Source: Amoebophrya sp. A120 (Eukaryota > Sar > Dinophyceae > Syndiniales > Amoebophryaceae). Taken from it: a DNA stretch of 64,000 nucleotides. Shown one piece after another: positions 33,001-44,004 of this stretch; position 1 is the first letter of the stretch; each line of letters begins with the position of its first letter. The translations under genes were made by a program, and so were the position numbers. Below the pieces are notes generated by a model that saw nothing but the letters and a program-made list of their open reading frames with translations, was not told the DNA's origin and did no database searches. The DNA is taken from positions 3,539,838-3,603,837 of the forward strand of contig CAJINV010000002.1 of NCBI GenBank assembly GCA_905178155.1, in the 5' to 3' direction.

Positions 33001-33679
33001 AGCGGGATCAACATCTCGTTTCATCTCTAGAAGTACAGGATATCAAGTGTAAAAATGTCCGGGTTTGGAAGAATGCAACTTGTGATGCTGAATTTGGATT
33101 CCAAAAAAATCTGTATTGCATGAGCAGCAAAGGGAACGCATTTTTTGCTACGCGGAGAGGGCATTTGTCATGCCGAATAGGCATCGCGAAGCCCTCGAAA
33201 AATCGGTGATGCTAGGGCATGCATCACAGACATCAGGGCTCATGCAACACGTGCATGACAAGTCTCAGAATCTTCCAGACCCAGACATTTTTACAGTTGA
33301 TACAGGAGCCGGAGCTACTACTTCCTCTTCTACTACCCTGCTAGAGCAGGACTTCAACGTGGTCCCCACTTCAACCCCGAGCTCCTGTCTGGAAAAAATG
33401 GTGGAACACCAGGCGAAGAAATTGATACAAAAATTGCTCCGAGACGAGTACGACTACGAGGAGGGTCAAGTTCTGGTACGAGAAATTGAGAAGGAACAAA
33501 GTAGCCGTGGACTATTTTTTTTGTCCTCAAATAATATCAAATGTAAAGCCAGCATGCGTACTTTCACTTCTTACCAGCAAGAACGACAAGAACTCTTGAG
33601 CCGTTTTTACGGTCAATCCACAAGCTGCCAGGATTTGCTGAAACAGGAAAGGGAAGCGCTGGAAGAAATGATAAAATAG
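30061..33679 (+). CDS. SET-domain protein, LSMT/SETD type
   Basis: Exons 30061-30843, 31106-32386, 32603-33040 and 33308-33679 sum to 2,874 nt (957 aa). The N-terminal SET part reads KFHAWLLENGTDPAML, DTGRGLRANRAFRPNEV, MVRIPEKVLL, then SSFYQPFLNILPKSYPG, as in Rubisco-LSMT/SETD3/SETD6-type proteins. The second SET half is RFLWAYGTVWTRSCF, CLVPYGDFLNSD, and YTFRAARWIKRNDQCF-ICYSTKMDNFDFLCTYGF. The usual NH of the D.(L/M)NH motif is NS here (DFLNSD). Long Ser/Ala/Thr-rich inserts separate the blocks. The C-terminal 250 residues, including LEKMVEHQAKKLIQKLL and a terminal Glu/Gln helix, correspond to the substrate-binding region of the family. The enzyme is presumably a SAM-dependent methyltransferase; the substrate is unknown. 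Three introners (A, D, A) interrupt it, and codons at 33535-33547 look like an introner-end remnant. Confidence 0.82.
30844..31100. mobile_element. Introner A10
   Basis: Left TIR TATGCATTGCAAAAATGTC then GCGGTCTGG (one change), right TIR CCTTCCAGACCCAGACATA; the terminal ATA has become ATT. TSD CAGCA at 30839-30843 and 31101-31105. Confidence 0.92.
32387..32597. mobile_element. Introner D2
   Basis: Left TIR AGAAAAAAGTGTTACAGTTAC, right TIR GTAACTGTAACACTTTTTTCT, a 21-bp perfect inverse pair. TSD GGTAC at 32382-32386 and 32598-32602. Joined product LERYRSVFSPALF. Confidence 0.96.
33041..33302. mobile_element. Introner A11
   Basis: Starts TATCAAGTGTAAAAATGTC, ends GACATTTTTACAGTTGATA. TSD CAGGA at 33036-33040 and 33303-33307. 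Forward orientation; its interior is largely the reverse complement of A16 (50834-51098). Confidence 0.95.
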
Positions 33680-34062
33680 AGATTAATGTGGATCATGACA
33701 TCTTGGAGCAGTCTATAAGGTAAGAAGAAGGCTCAAGGTGCAATAATGTTGCGTATCATTTTCTTTACTTATATGTGGCTGAAACAATTGCGCCACCCTC
33801 ATCGTGAGGAATTTTTTCTTTTTGGGGGTCACAAAATGATTGGGGTGTAATGGCAGAATGAGTGTTTTCGCATCGTCCCCCCTCACATCACCACCTCGCG
33901 GGTAAAAGGGAAGCGCGCCGTCTTTGTCTTTTCCGCTGCAAACTCCTACGCGACGACGGAGCGACGAACGATGTGAGGAGCTTCAAATAGACTGATTACC
34001 GAGGGCGCCCCGGCGTAGTAGACTCCGGATCCACCGGGCGCTTCATTGTCAGGTCCGCGAGC
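33680..34062 (+). other. 5' untranslated region / promoter of LINE
   Basis: The GC content rises from about 33870 (GCGCGCCG, CGACGACGGAGCGACG) up to the LINE start codon, unlike the AT-rich intergenic DNA before it. The left border of the retrotransposon is probably near 33840-33900 but no target duplication could be assigned. Confidence 0.45.
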
Positions 34063-37000
34063 ATGCTGTTAGTCGTTATCTCTCTTTGCTTTCTTCTCGT
34101 GCAGCACCAGCGGGTCATGGGCGGTCGCAGAGACCCGACCAGGATCCGCAGACCCCACCGAGCCTGCAATCAACCGGTAGCACCAGGCGACTGGGTCTTT
34201 GTACTGACGCAGAACTGTCAACGGGCAAACTTTCGGTACTTGGAGGGTGTTGACCAGTCGGCACCCCTCCAGCAGGTGCAACAGGCGGAGAAAGTCCGCG
34301 GTGTGTTCCAACACATCGCGGCTAACAAGGCGAAGGTCGCGCTCCTTTCCGACGTTCAGTGGAGCGGCGCACGTGGTGCACACATCAAGCGGTACGAGTT
34401 CACCCACGGCCAGCACTACGTTTATGGAGGAGGTAGAGTGGCCATCGTCTTGCACAAGTCCATTCTGTTCGCAGCGGATGGAAAATCTCTCATCAGACCG
34501 GTCGTCAAATTCTTCGGCCCCCGCATTATGGCGCTCTTCATACGCGGGACGTGGTTTGCGGTGGGATACCAGCCAAGCGACACGGTTGCGGACTTCGCAG
34601 AACTGGACCAGTTCTTGCTTTGGCGCGAAAAACTTTTGTTTGCGACAGGTACCAGCAGCATCATCTTCGGCGGAGACTTCAACTCAGCAATTTCCCAGTT
34701 GCCCCGAGGTCCAGAGGATGAAGAGGCAGGCGCTGCAGCGGCGATCGGCTCGGCCCTGCTGTTGGAACCACCCGCGAACCCCCGTCCGGGACATAACAAC
34801 ATGCGTTTTGCAATCGATAACATGTTGTGTATTCCGGACACCTTTAAGTCCATCCACAGAAGAGGCACGTGGAGGCATCCCGCGACCGGGCGATGGTACG
34901 AGATTGACTATTTCTACACATCGCGACAGGTTCATTTTGGAAACGTGAAGACCATCCAGCCCAAATTTCTCACCGACCACCGCGGCAAGCGCATGGCTGT
35001 CAAGCTAGGGCTTTCGCAGAAGGACAAGCGCGAAATCCGACGCCGAGTAATGACAATTACGCCGTCCCCACCGTATGAAGCGCTTCGGCGCGACGAGACA
35101 GCGCAGACGGCTTTTGCAGCGGAGACGGATGCCAACCTTCGGAAGGAGCAGCAGAACGGAGGCAGCAGCCTTGCCAGCAGGTGGGAAAAGTTCACGACAG
35201 TAGTAGCGAACAGCGCGACGGCGGTCGTTCCGGCAAATCAGGAGAGGGGGGCGCAGCAGTATCCCCCGTGGCTGAATGTACGGAAATTCCGCGAATACAA
35301 GAACGAAAAAGAGGACCTACTGTACTCCCGATTTCTAGCAGCGGACGCGAACGAGCGGCAGCAGTACAACAGGAGACTGCGGGCGATCGAGAAAGACTAC
35401 CGAGCTGATGAGAAGTTGGACTTTGAGGACTACATCGACCGAATTGCAGACGAGTGCCAGGCGGAGTATGGACAGTGCGGTAGAATTGACTACGCAAGAC
35501 TACGGCGCACAGGTGTAATCTTCGAACCAACGGCGGGAGCAAGGGTGAGAAAGGCGATCCCGTTCACCGTAGAAGACGCGAAGAAGCACTTCAGCAAGCT
35601 GATGTTGCGAACGGCAGAGGTCCCGCAAGGATTTCAGGAGGCCCTGGAGAGAAACCTGGACCAACTCCCGGAATCTGTGGACCCGATGTGGGGCATACCC
35701 GACGAAGGCGAGATCGCTCACTGTGTCAAACAGATGAAAGACTGCGCGTTGGGAGTGGACCAGATTCACATTGCCCACATCAAGCACCTCGGCGACGACT
35801 CATGGGATTTCTTAGTGAACTTGGTGCAGGATTGTTTCAGAACGAGAACGATTCCGGACGCGGCGCACTTGGTGCGCATGAATGCCCTCCACAAGGGGAA
35901 GAACCTTAATCCGCGGCTGCTAGACAACTACCGCGCCATTGCGGTGGCGACCTTTCTCTCGAAATTGTGCGAGACCATTTTGCAGAAGAGGCTCAAGCAC
36001 TACCTCGAGCGGATCGGTTTCTACCGGGAGACAGCGACGCAGCGAGGATTTCGGTCAGATTGTTCGACGGCGGACTTGGTGATGATGTTGCAGTTCATAG
36101 CGGACCAGACGCGAACAGTAGTGCGGGAGTCGATACTGGATGAGCTAGTTCTAGTGTTGATCGACTTCAAGAAGGCATTTCCAAGCGTGATTCGGGAGCT
36201 TGTATACCGTATCCTGCGGCGTGCGGGCGTTCCTGGCACAAACGTGGAATTCCTGGCGCACTTACACGACAAGGCAACGTTTTACATCATGGTGGACCGC
36301 GAGCCATCTGAAGAGTGGAAAGCAACGCGCGGGATGAAAGAAGGAGGACCATCCAGCCCCGACGGTTACGGAATTCTGAGCGAGATCATGTATCGGGAAC
36401 TGGCGCGCAGGCTAAACGGCATCAAGTTGGCAACGACGGGCGATTTTTTGTCGAAGCTTGCGGCCTTTACGGATGAGCAGAACATCAACCCCGCAGCGGT
36501 GCGCAAGGTGGTCGCCTTGCTTTTTGCAGATGATGCAACGCTCCCGACGACACTGCGGGAGGCGCCAATGGTTGAAAGCACGATCAAGGACGTAGCGACT
36601 ACTTTCGGCCAAGAGGTGCACCCGGACAAGACGGAGCGGCTTCTACTGCAGGGACCACACTTCCACTACCCCGGCCCAAGACAGAAGGATGGGACCCCAC
36701 CAATACCACCCGGATTCGAGGAAAAAGTAAAAGTTGTAGGATGCGAACTGTCTACGTACCACAGCGCAGGAGTGTGCCTGGAGCGGCACTTGAAGAAGGC
36801 GCGCGGAGCGTGGGCGGAGTGGAAGCCGATTCTACTACGGGCGCGCGGACGGATCAACTACTTCAAGCGAGGCAGCCTGATCAAATCCAATGTCCTTTCG
36901 CATGTCTACTACAGCGCGGCAGTGCGGCTGTGGAACGAGCGCAGTTATCAGGAAATCAATGTCTTCATCAACAAGATGCTGCGCACCATCACAGGCACTG

Positions 37001-37911
37001 CGATTCCGGGAATGGTTGGCGTGGCGAACAACTACACGCTACGGAGAAAGTTCGGCATTCAAAGTGCGCGAACAGCAATCGAGAGAATCACTATCGACTA
37101 CCTAGGGCACAAGATCCGGATGGGGCGAGACGAGCCGGGCGAAGGAGTAGAAAAAGGGAACACGTACCGGGCTCGCTTCCCAGACGGGCGCACCGACCAC
37201 CACCTGATCTACGGCAGATTGATCACGGTCTCGGCGGGTGCGCAAGGCAACAGGCGGATGCAGCGCAGGACACTAGCCAAGCAGTGGCTCGAAATCATGG
37301 CGCGCGCGCAACTCCGGCCGGACATGACACGCAAGCAGTGGCACGAGGCGGCTACGCTCTACATTCGCAAGATTGAGGAGCAAGAGCGCCTGGCAGCGTA
37401 CGCTGCGGATGGAGCAGGAAACGTCGAGAAGCGGCGCGACGAGCTGCTTGCTAGTCATGGCGTCAACGCAGGTGCGAGCGAGATACGGCTGCGGAAGAAC
37501 GTACACGAAGAGGGCGAGCTGATCACCAGCCACGCTGTTATCTCGCAGTACCGATGCCCGCACTGTTTTGTGCGTTTTCCAGACGGGGGCAGTGGCTTCA
37601 AGTCACACAAGACTAGGTGCTCCAAGGTCGATTATAGTGGTGTAGACTTTGGCAATGTCATTTGTATAAGGACCTATGCAGCAGGACGAACCCAGTTGCC
37701 ATGGGGCAACCGTTGGCATTGTAAAAAGTGCGGCACTACTGGCACTGAAGGCAAGGCTACTAGTGGGCAGGGCGTTCAATGTGCATTGAAGTTGACGCAG
37801 CATGCTCAGACGTGTGACCCCGCCCAAAAGAAGGGGAGGCGGCAGGACGAGGTCCTGCAGTATATGGCTGACTTGCAGGCGTTTGATGCTGTCAACCCTA
37901 TTGCTGTCTAG
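34063..37911 (+). mobile_element. Intact APE-class non-LTR retrotransposon (LINE), single 1,282-aa ORF
   Basis: One uninterrupted frame from ATG 34063 to TAG 37911. Residues 40-320 are an apurinic-endonuclease-like domain: LTQNCQRANFRYLEG, ALLSDVQW, GGDFNS (about 203), RWYEIDYFYTS, and TDHRGKRM. Reverse transcriptase follows: NYRAIAV at 622, DFKKAFPSV at 701, GMKEGGPSSPDGYGI, LLFADDATL with the catalytic FADD at 821-824, then HPDKTERLLL. The C-terminal end has two Cys/His clusters, YRCPHCF...HKTRC at about 1163 and WHCKKCG...HAQTC, that resemble the nucleic-acid-binding fingers of LINEs. The enzyme would nick target DNA and prime reverse transcription there. No stop or frameshift is present and no introner has entered it, suggesting a young, possibly active copy. 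The first 18 residues are hydrophobic; whether translation really starts there is unclear. Confidence 0.93.
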
Positions 37912-38328
37912 TTCCTAAACACGATGCTAATGCAACTTTTTTGAAAAAACTTGCTTTCTCAGTTGTTCAGAAAAAATCTCCGGTGCGTGTGTTGTTGTTC
38001 AAAGAAAAAGATAGTTTGATGATTCCAATTTGTGCGCCCATTTAAGCAAGATCTGACGCGTGGCGCACACACCCACGCTTGTAGTGGCGCACACACCCAC
38101 TACGACTACATAGTGGCGCAAATACCCACTCCCTGTAGTCCGTCCATGGTTCTGCTCTTCTCTTGTTTCTTCTCTGTCACTGGCCTACTGCATGTTGTTT
38201 GTTGATCGCTTGTAAATCTCGTTTTCCTGCACCCTAGCTAAAATTATTGCTGTATCTTCACCTGCTGTTGTAAGTATCTATTCCCCACCGCTGCACGACA
38301 CGAAAAATCGTCTGCTCACCGTACGAAG
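37912..38328. other. 3' region of LINE and spacer
   Basis: No coding sequence before the ATG at 38329. Holds three copies of a 17-bp motif (separate entry). No poly-A tail or clear right border of the LINE was found. Confidence 0.5.
38060..38129. repeat. Three copies of a 17-bp GTGG...CCAC motif
   Basis: GTGGCGCACACACCCAC at 38060-38076 and 38084-38100, and GTGGCGCAAATACCCAC at 38113-38129. Each unit can fold as GTGG/CCAC around a 9-nt loop. Spacers are 7 and 12 nt. They lie 150 bp after the LINE stop codon. Confidence 0.85.
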
Positions 38329-38937
38329 ATGCAGCGTCGTGTTGAACGCATCGAGAAAGAACGATGCTTGATGGTGCAGTTCAACTCTCCGGAAATCCGC
38401 TGGCCGCGGAAAGACAACTCCCCAAATGGTGACTTTTTGACGAACTTCGACAAGGAGCAGAAGAAGACCTTCCTCCGCCTGATGGGTACGCACTTCCAGG
38501 GTGCCCAGCCATCTCCCAAGAAGATGGAGTACCAAACCAAGGACGACGGATCGTCCGAGCTCACGGAGCTGCAGGACGACTGGTCCGACGCCCAGAAAGC
38601 CGACTTCACCGAAAAGAAGAATGCTTTTGTCGAACTGTGGCGGTCGATTGCGGACGCCCCGGAGTTGGTCGAGTACATCAACTGGAAAAACAACAACTGG
38701 ATCCAGATCGTGTTTCACCTCGGCGAGCATCACAGTAAGGTGATGGATTTGGCCCGTGTTGTCGACAACAACCCCTACCGCAAGTACTTCAGTCGTGGTC
38801 TGAAGCTGAAGCCGATGCAGATGGGTAAGCCGAAGGATGGCGACAACGCTGGCAACGGCGGCGCCAATGGTAACGTCAAGAAGAAGGGCGGCAAGAAGGG
38901 CAAGGGGAAAAACGGGAAAAAGGGAAACGGAAAGTAA
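38329..38937 (+). CDS. Small hypothetical protein with Gly/Lys tail
   Basis: 202 aa from ATG 38329 (GAAGATGC) to TAA. Residues 1-160 look globular (WPRKDNSPNGDFLTNFDKEQ, AFVELWRSIADAPELVEYIN, QIVFHLGEHHSKVMDLARVV). The tail, from about 165, is Gly/Lys/Asn-rich (GGKKGKGKNGKKGNGK) and could bind RNA or DNA. Intronless. It starts 418 bp after the LINE stop codon; it could be a second element protein or a host gene, and nothing seen decides this. Family not recognised. Confidence 0.65.
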   Translation: MQRRVERIEKERCLMVQFNSPEIRWPRKDNSPNGDFLTNFDKEQKKTFLRLMGTHFQGAQPSPKKMEYQTKDDGSSELTELQDDWSDAQKADFTEKKNAFVELWRSIADAPELVEYINWKNNNWIQIVFHLGEHHSKVMDLARVVDNNPYRKYFSRGLKLKPMQMGKPKDGDNAGNGGANGNVKKKGGKKGKGKNGKKGNGK

Positions 38938-39927
38938 TGACATGATGACGCTAATAATGTCTACCTGCCAGTGCGTGAATCTCATCTACACTTTCTCCGA
39001 CAAAATCAACCACGCGATAACGACTACCAGCAAGCACGACAGTCCTGTGCGTGATTTCGCTGGGGCGCATGTTTGAAGATTATGAAGATTGAGAACTGGA
39101 AGAAATACATGCGTTCACAAATGAACTCCAATCACGTAATGGAGTGATGCAAACACTGATGGTGCTGCCTGGCACCACTTCAGCCAGGAGCACAAGCTGC
39201 TTGACGCCTGCAGTCAAGAGCTACGACAGACAAACGTTTTGAATTACGTGCTACGCACGGCAAACAGACTGTATGTGTGCAAATCAAATCAAATCAAATC
39301 ATGACATCTTGATCTTCTTGTTATCGCGGCCCGAGATGAATTGTTGGTGGTCCGGATGTGTTCTTAGGTTTGTGCAACTGCATCAACATGTGGGTGGTCC
39401 GGAAATACAGCTCTGGCGAACAGAAAATCCGCCGTTTTACGGTTTTGATGAGGAAGAATAGCGCTACATTCTATATATTTTTCTTGGTCCTAGAAAAAAA
39501 TATGTACCTGAGATCAGAATGCACATCATGATCGAAGATCCCAAATCCAAATGCTCTCGTGATGAAAATGAAATGACATCATGAAAACCTGCGATCCCAA
39601 ATGTTGACATGATCCAGTATAAAACTACCACACTGCTGACACGGTGCACATAATTCACCGCGTTGAACATGAATCCTCATGCTGTTTCTCATTGTGGGCC
39701 TATCGGTCAAACAAGCACGCTACTCGGTATAAAGTTAGCAATTCAGAACGATGGCAAGAGATGACAAAGGACGAAGGACCAGCATCGATCTCCTACTAGC
39801 AGGGATTTAGTTCTTCTACTTCATCTTGCAAGTTACAGAAGAAACTTGTAGCAGTTTTTGTTGACATCATCTTCAAATCAGAAGTCTCTTTATTTACTCC
39901 GAACAAAGCCTAAGCAAAAGCACCATC
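38938..39927. other. Intergenic region with one copy of the BspA-gene upstream repeat
   Basis: No gene recognised. Contains a (TCAAA)4 microsatellite at about 39281-39300 and the dispersed repeat copy listed separately. Confidence 0.5.
39308..39502. repeat. Dispersed upstream repeat, copy 1
   Basis: Shares GATCTTCTTGT.ATCG.GGCCCGA, GTTGGTGGTCCGGA, CGGAAATACAGCTCT, and TTCTTGGTCCT with copies at about 44005-44240 and 58222-58465. It lies 430 bp before BspA-like gene I. Confidence 0.85.
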
Positions 39928-42279
39928 ATGTTACGTTTTTCTTCCTCCTCGAGAGGTTTGATTATTGCCGCCTCCGCGGTACTAGCCCGCGTCTACAGGC
40001 CCTTGCTACCCCGGTCCTCTCTAGGCCCCGTCGACGAGCTGCAGGCCCGGGCTTTCCCGGGGAGCACGGAAAGGGTAAAGGCCCTGCCAGACGATGTACA
40101 GGAGCGTGTGTGGCAGTATGTTCCCCGTGGCGCAGAAATGCACCTGCGCACCCTGAATCGGCCGACAAAGGCGTTCGCCGACCGCGTGAAGAAACTACCC
40201 TGGAAGGTGTTTGAGAGCCGCGACGAATTAGAAGCGGCCCTTGCGCCCTGGCAGTCGTACAAAGTGCCGGGAACATATCGTATTCAAAAACGCCTCCACC
40301 CCATAGCTGTAAATGCAACTCTGCATGCTGAAAATGTTTCTCATCCGGAGCCCCATGTTGAGAGGCTTTTCTAGTTGTGTTTTGGAATTTGTCATGCTCC
40401 TCTGATCAGCATGATATACTAGATCTGTTACGCTGCTGAACTAGCTCAAACAGCACTACACTATGGGTCGTCCAAAATTGTCATGCAGAACAGCCAAAGC
40501 GTGTGGGTTTGTCTAGCCGATTCCCCATATTGACTATGGTCGTGTGGGGACGTTTTTACTCAGCATAGGACACACTACGTCATCACTGTCGGTAACGAGG
40601 ATTCGTACCTACGGTTACGCAGTATCCTGTGCAAAAGTATCGTGCTCGTAGTAATCGCAATCATGCATTACAAATCTCCATACCAAGGCAAAACAGCATG
40701 ACAAATTCCATTTGTCATGCTGAATTGCAATTACCACTGGTACGACACTTTTGCACTGCATACGCAGAACGGACATAACATATCCGCATGTTTTTCCGCA
40801 CTTGGAGTGGATCCGGACTGAAAAAAATCGGCGTCAGAAACTGCGCGAGGAAGTCGAGAGCACATACGGCCCGTCGCGCTTCTGGGATGTGTCAAACATT
40901 CTCTGCCTGAAATTCCTGTTCGGCAGCAGGGGCGAAAATAAATGTGACGAGCGCTGGGACTCTGGGCGTACTATTCCGCCTATCAACTGCAAACAGGTCT
41001 GGGAGGTTGTCTGGAAGATGATATTAATTGCAGGACAACTTGAACTTGTAATGCTAATGCTGAGCAACGAACTCTGAGGAGCATCGTCCCTCACCCTGAA
41101 GATGAGTCTACTGTCATGCATGTTGCGGATTTTTAGCGTTGCATTGCTCCTTTGATGTCATGCGCGAACACATTTTAATTATTCTCAGGGGCATCTTGTT
41201 CACACAAAAATGCTGTACTCTTAAATAAAGACCGCTTAAAGATCTTCATGTGATCTTTTGCTTGTCGTCGCAATACAAAAATGATGTCCTCACTATAGAC
41301 TACATCTACAACAACTATGACGTAGCATTAAATCAACTTTGCACGACCCCACCCAGATCGCTATTTGCAATGTGCATACCGGCGATAACCGATTGGAAAC
41401 TTTCCAACAAAGACCTTCGAGGGCGTCACACCATGCCGATCCGCGTGAAGTACATGCATGGCATGTTTCAAGGCTGTCACGCGTTCGACCAGCGTCTCTC
41501 TTGGGACCTCTCCACGGTTGCCGGCCTGTGGAACATGTTCGGTAGAGGAGATATTGAGGATGCCGCAGACGTCTTTGGCAGCAAGTACGATAAAAAATCC
41601 CGTTGGGCACTCGCACCATGGACGATGAGTGCAGAGGAGAAGTGGTCGTTGCGAAAAAATTATGGATTGCAAAAATGTCTGGGTCTGGAAGAGCGCCAGA
41701 CTTGGCATGCAGATTTTACATGACATATGACGTCGGTAATGCATAACCTGGCATCACAGATTTTTCGCGGGCTTTCTGATGCCTATCCGTGGTCCCGCAT
41801 GAGAAATACCCTCTCCATGTAACACAAGCTGGACCCCTCTTGCACTTGCTGGTTATGCAATACAGATTTATATTAGAATGCAGTGGGCGTAGCTACACCA
41901 ATCAATCAATGCAGAGACAGCATCACAAGTTTGGATTCTTCCCGACCCAGACATTTTTGCAATGCATAAGGATGCGGAATTCTTGGAAAGAGTGCAGATT
42001 GAGCTCTTCCGGAGATCCAAGTTTTGCACCTACGGCACCGCAGTAGATGGGCGCCACCAGATGATCTCTGTCGACCGTCTTCTGGAGTTTCATTCTCGAG
42101 GCGCATTTTCGGACACCTGGATCGGTCAGATGTTAGATGAAGGCTTCTTGCAGCTACCTAGCACGGATCCGCGTGTGAATGCGACGCGGCTCTTGACGCA
42201 CGATTTTCACAAGGGCGGCGCACTCACAATGGCGGCTCTTGACGCACTCACAATGGCGCCGGGACGCATGAATAGATGA
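39928..42279 (+). CDS. BspA-like (DUF285) repeat protein I, short
   Basis: Exons 39928-40275, 40573-40622, 40768-40978, 41382-41659 and 41970-42279 sum to 1,197 nt (398 aa). An N-terminal segment SSRGLIIAASAVLARVY may be a signal anchor or targeting peptide; LPDDVQERVWQYVPRG resembles an F-box-like start. Then comes the family head WKVFESRDELEAALAPW, the YGPSRFWDVSNI block and BspA-type repeats (ITDWKLS...MHGMFQGCHAFDQRLSWDLSTV). It ends soon after FHSRGAFSDTW, where genes II and III continue for several hundred residues, so it is a shortened relative. The final codons include an 18-bp duplication (GACGCACTCACAATGGCG-like). BspA/DUF285 repeats are leucine-rich-like and often on surface proteins of bacteria and protists; a surface or secreted role is inference. 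Introners: F, C, A, A. Confidence 0.8.
40276..40567. mobile_element. Introner F3 in BspA gene I
   Basis: Left end TATCGTATTCAAAAACGCCTC, right end GTGGGGACGTTTTTACTCAG. TIRs decayed; TSD reduced to ACA (40273-40275 and 40570-40572). Joined product PGTHYVITVGNED in frame. Confidence 0.82.
40623..40762. mobile_element. Introner C8 in BspA gene I
   Basis: Left TIR CTGTGCAAAAGTATCGTGCTC, right TIR GGTACGACACTTTTGCACTG. TSD CGCAG at 40618-40622 and 40763-40767. Confidence 0.93.
40981..41378. mobile_element. Introner A12, enlarged and decayed
   Basis: Starts TATCAACTGCAAACAGGTC, ends CGCTATTTGCAATGTGCATA; about 400 bp, so it has gained sequence. TSD CCG at 40976-40978 and 41379-41381. Joined product TIPAITDWKLS aligns with IPPISDWNT in gene II, which confirms the junction. 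Confidence 0.82.
41661..41968. mobile_element. Introner A13 in BspA gene I
   Basis: Left TIR TATGGATTGCAAAAATGTC, right TIR CGACCCAGACATTTTTGCAA. TSD reduced to an A run (AA). Reverse interior orientation. Joining as SLRKKDAEFL keeps the frame. Confidence 0.85.
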
Positions 42280-43327
42280 AGAATAAGTACTTAACTCGTG
42301 CAACAAGAACTCGGGTGGCTAACTTCTTAAATTTTGTGCAGCTGTAGCTGTTGTACAAATGAAATCATTATTCTGCTCATCCCGTGGGCAGGGCCAATGA
42401 GAGCAGTGTCCCCCACCAGCGGGCGGAATTTTGCGGGGAGAGATCAGGTCGGATGGCCTCGACGGGGTCAGGGGTAGGCGGTTCTTGCGGAGCAGATATT
42501 TCCGACCGTTCGTGTATGAGTTCATATCTATTTTGCCGTTCGCTATCACTTTGTTACAGTGCAAAAATTGAAACGTCATCCCTTTGGGATTTTACTTTTC
42601 AATGTATGAAAATTTTGATATCTAACACACGACTGCTACTCAAAAGTATTCGTCCACCTGCTGGGCATGCTTGTAGTTTTTAAGGACCTACTATACTTCA
42701 ACTTCACCTAGACCACGCGGATTTTTGTGCAACAACCTCTTTTGAGTTGTGTGAAAACAAGGAGACAAAAATCACGAAAAGAACCGTCGTCCGGATAAGT
42801 ACAATTTTTGAACCGAAGCGGCCAACTAGTACACAGAGAATGTTGTCACACCTTCACGATCACGAGTGTTGCTGTTGGTGAGTGTAAGATGTACTCGGTA
42901 GTTGAACGACTACCTGTGCTTGCCGACGTTGACGTCCGGAAGATGTCCTCTCGTAAGTACAGGGGCGGGCGATGAAATGCTTAGAAAGTAGAACTTCGGG
43001 ATTGGTGGAAAAGGGAAAACCGTGAAAGTAGAGGACTTTCCTGGTTAACCTTGTGATGAACTCCTTCGAAGTAGAAGCAGTTCTCGTCAACAACATGCTG
43101 GGGCGAGTAGTAGTTTTGATATTTTTGTAGGGTGTTCATAGTGTTCTACTACCGAATCCGATCTTCAATCGTTCATCGTCGCATCTTTTTGTGCGTATGC
43201 AAATGATCTCGTCCTCAACAAGTACTCAATTTGGTCCTCGATGAAGGGTCTCGAAATATTTAATGTTTTGTCCGTGCTCCTCAAATCTGGGGCCGGTGGT
43301 CAAATTTCTCAAATGACTCGCACACGA

Positions 43328-43596
43328 GATTCACTGCAAAAATGTCGGGGTCTGGAAGAGAAGTCCTGCAACTTGTAATGCTGTCTGCGGATTCTAAAAA
43401 TATCTGTGTTGCATGAGCAGCAAGAAGAGTCCAGTTCTTGGCACGCGGAGAGGGTATTTCTCCTGCTTGATAAGCATCAAGAAGCTCTCAGAAAATCTGT
43501 AATGCTAGGACCTGCATCGCTGACCTCATGGGTAGTGCAAAATGTGCATGACAAACCCCGACTCTTCCAGACCCAGACATATTTGCACGAGATCGA
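43328..43596. mobile_element. Introner A14, apparently intergenic or in a pseudogene
   Basis: Left TIR TTCACTGCAAAAATGTCGGG, right TIR CTTCCAGACCCAGACATATT. An unusually long TSD, CGCACACGA (43319-43327 and 43597-43605). No recognisable frame crosses the junction; a tail of open frame runs to 43729. Confidence 0.8.
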
Positions 43597-44004
43597 CGCA
43601 CACGACGAGGAGCAGGAACAACTTCAGCTCTGTCTGCCGCGTAGAAATGTTATGCAAAGTGTGCTGGATGAAGATATTTATAATAACAAGGCTTTTCCAC
43701 GATCGCAAATCGTGGATCCGCAACGATAAATACTTCGTGAAATAAGAACATCGTCTGCAGTGCAGCTGCACAGACCTGGTCGCACAAATCCAATCCTCCT
43801 TTCGTCATGCAGCTTGATGCATCCTTTCGTCATGCAGCTTGGTGTACCACCAAAAATGTCGCTCCCCCCCACCAGATCAAATCGTTTCCGAAGCAAGCGG
43901 TCCGTCGTCGTTCTACATCATTTAGCAACCAAAATGAGATGAATTATGTGAACGAAAAAATGGGCGTTGTCGCTATGGGATGATAAAAGTCGCTCTAGTA
44001 TATC

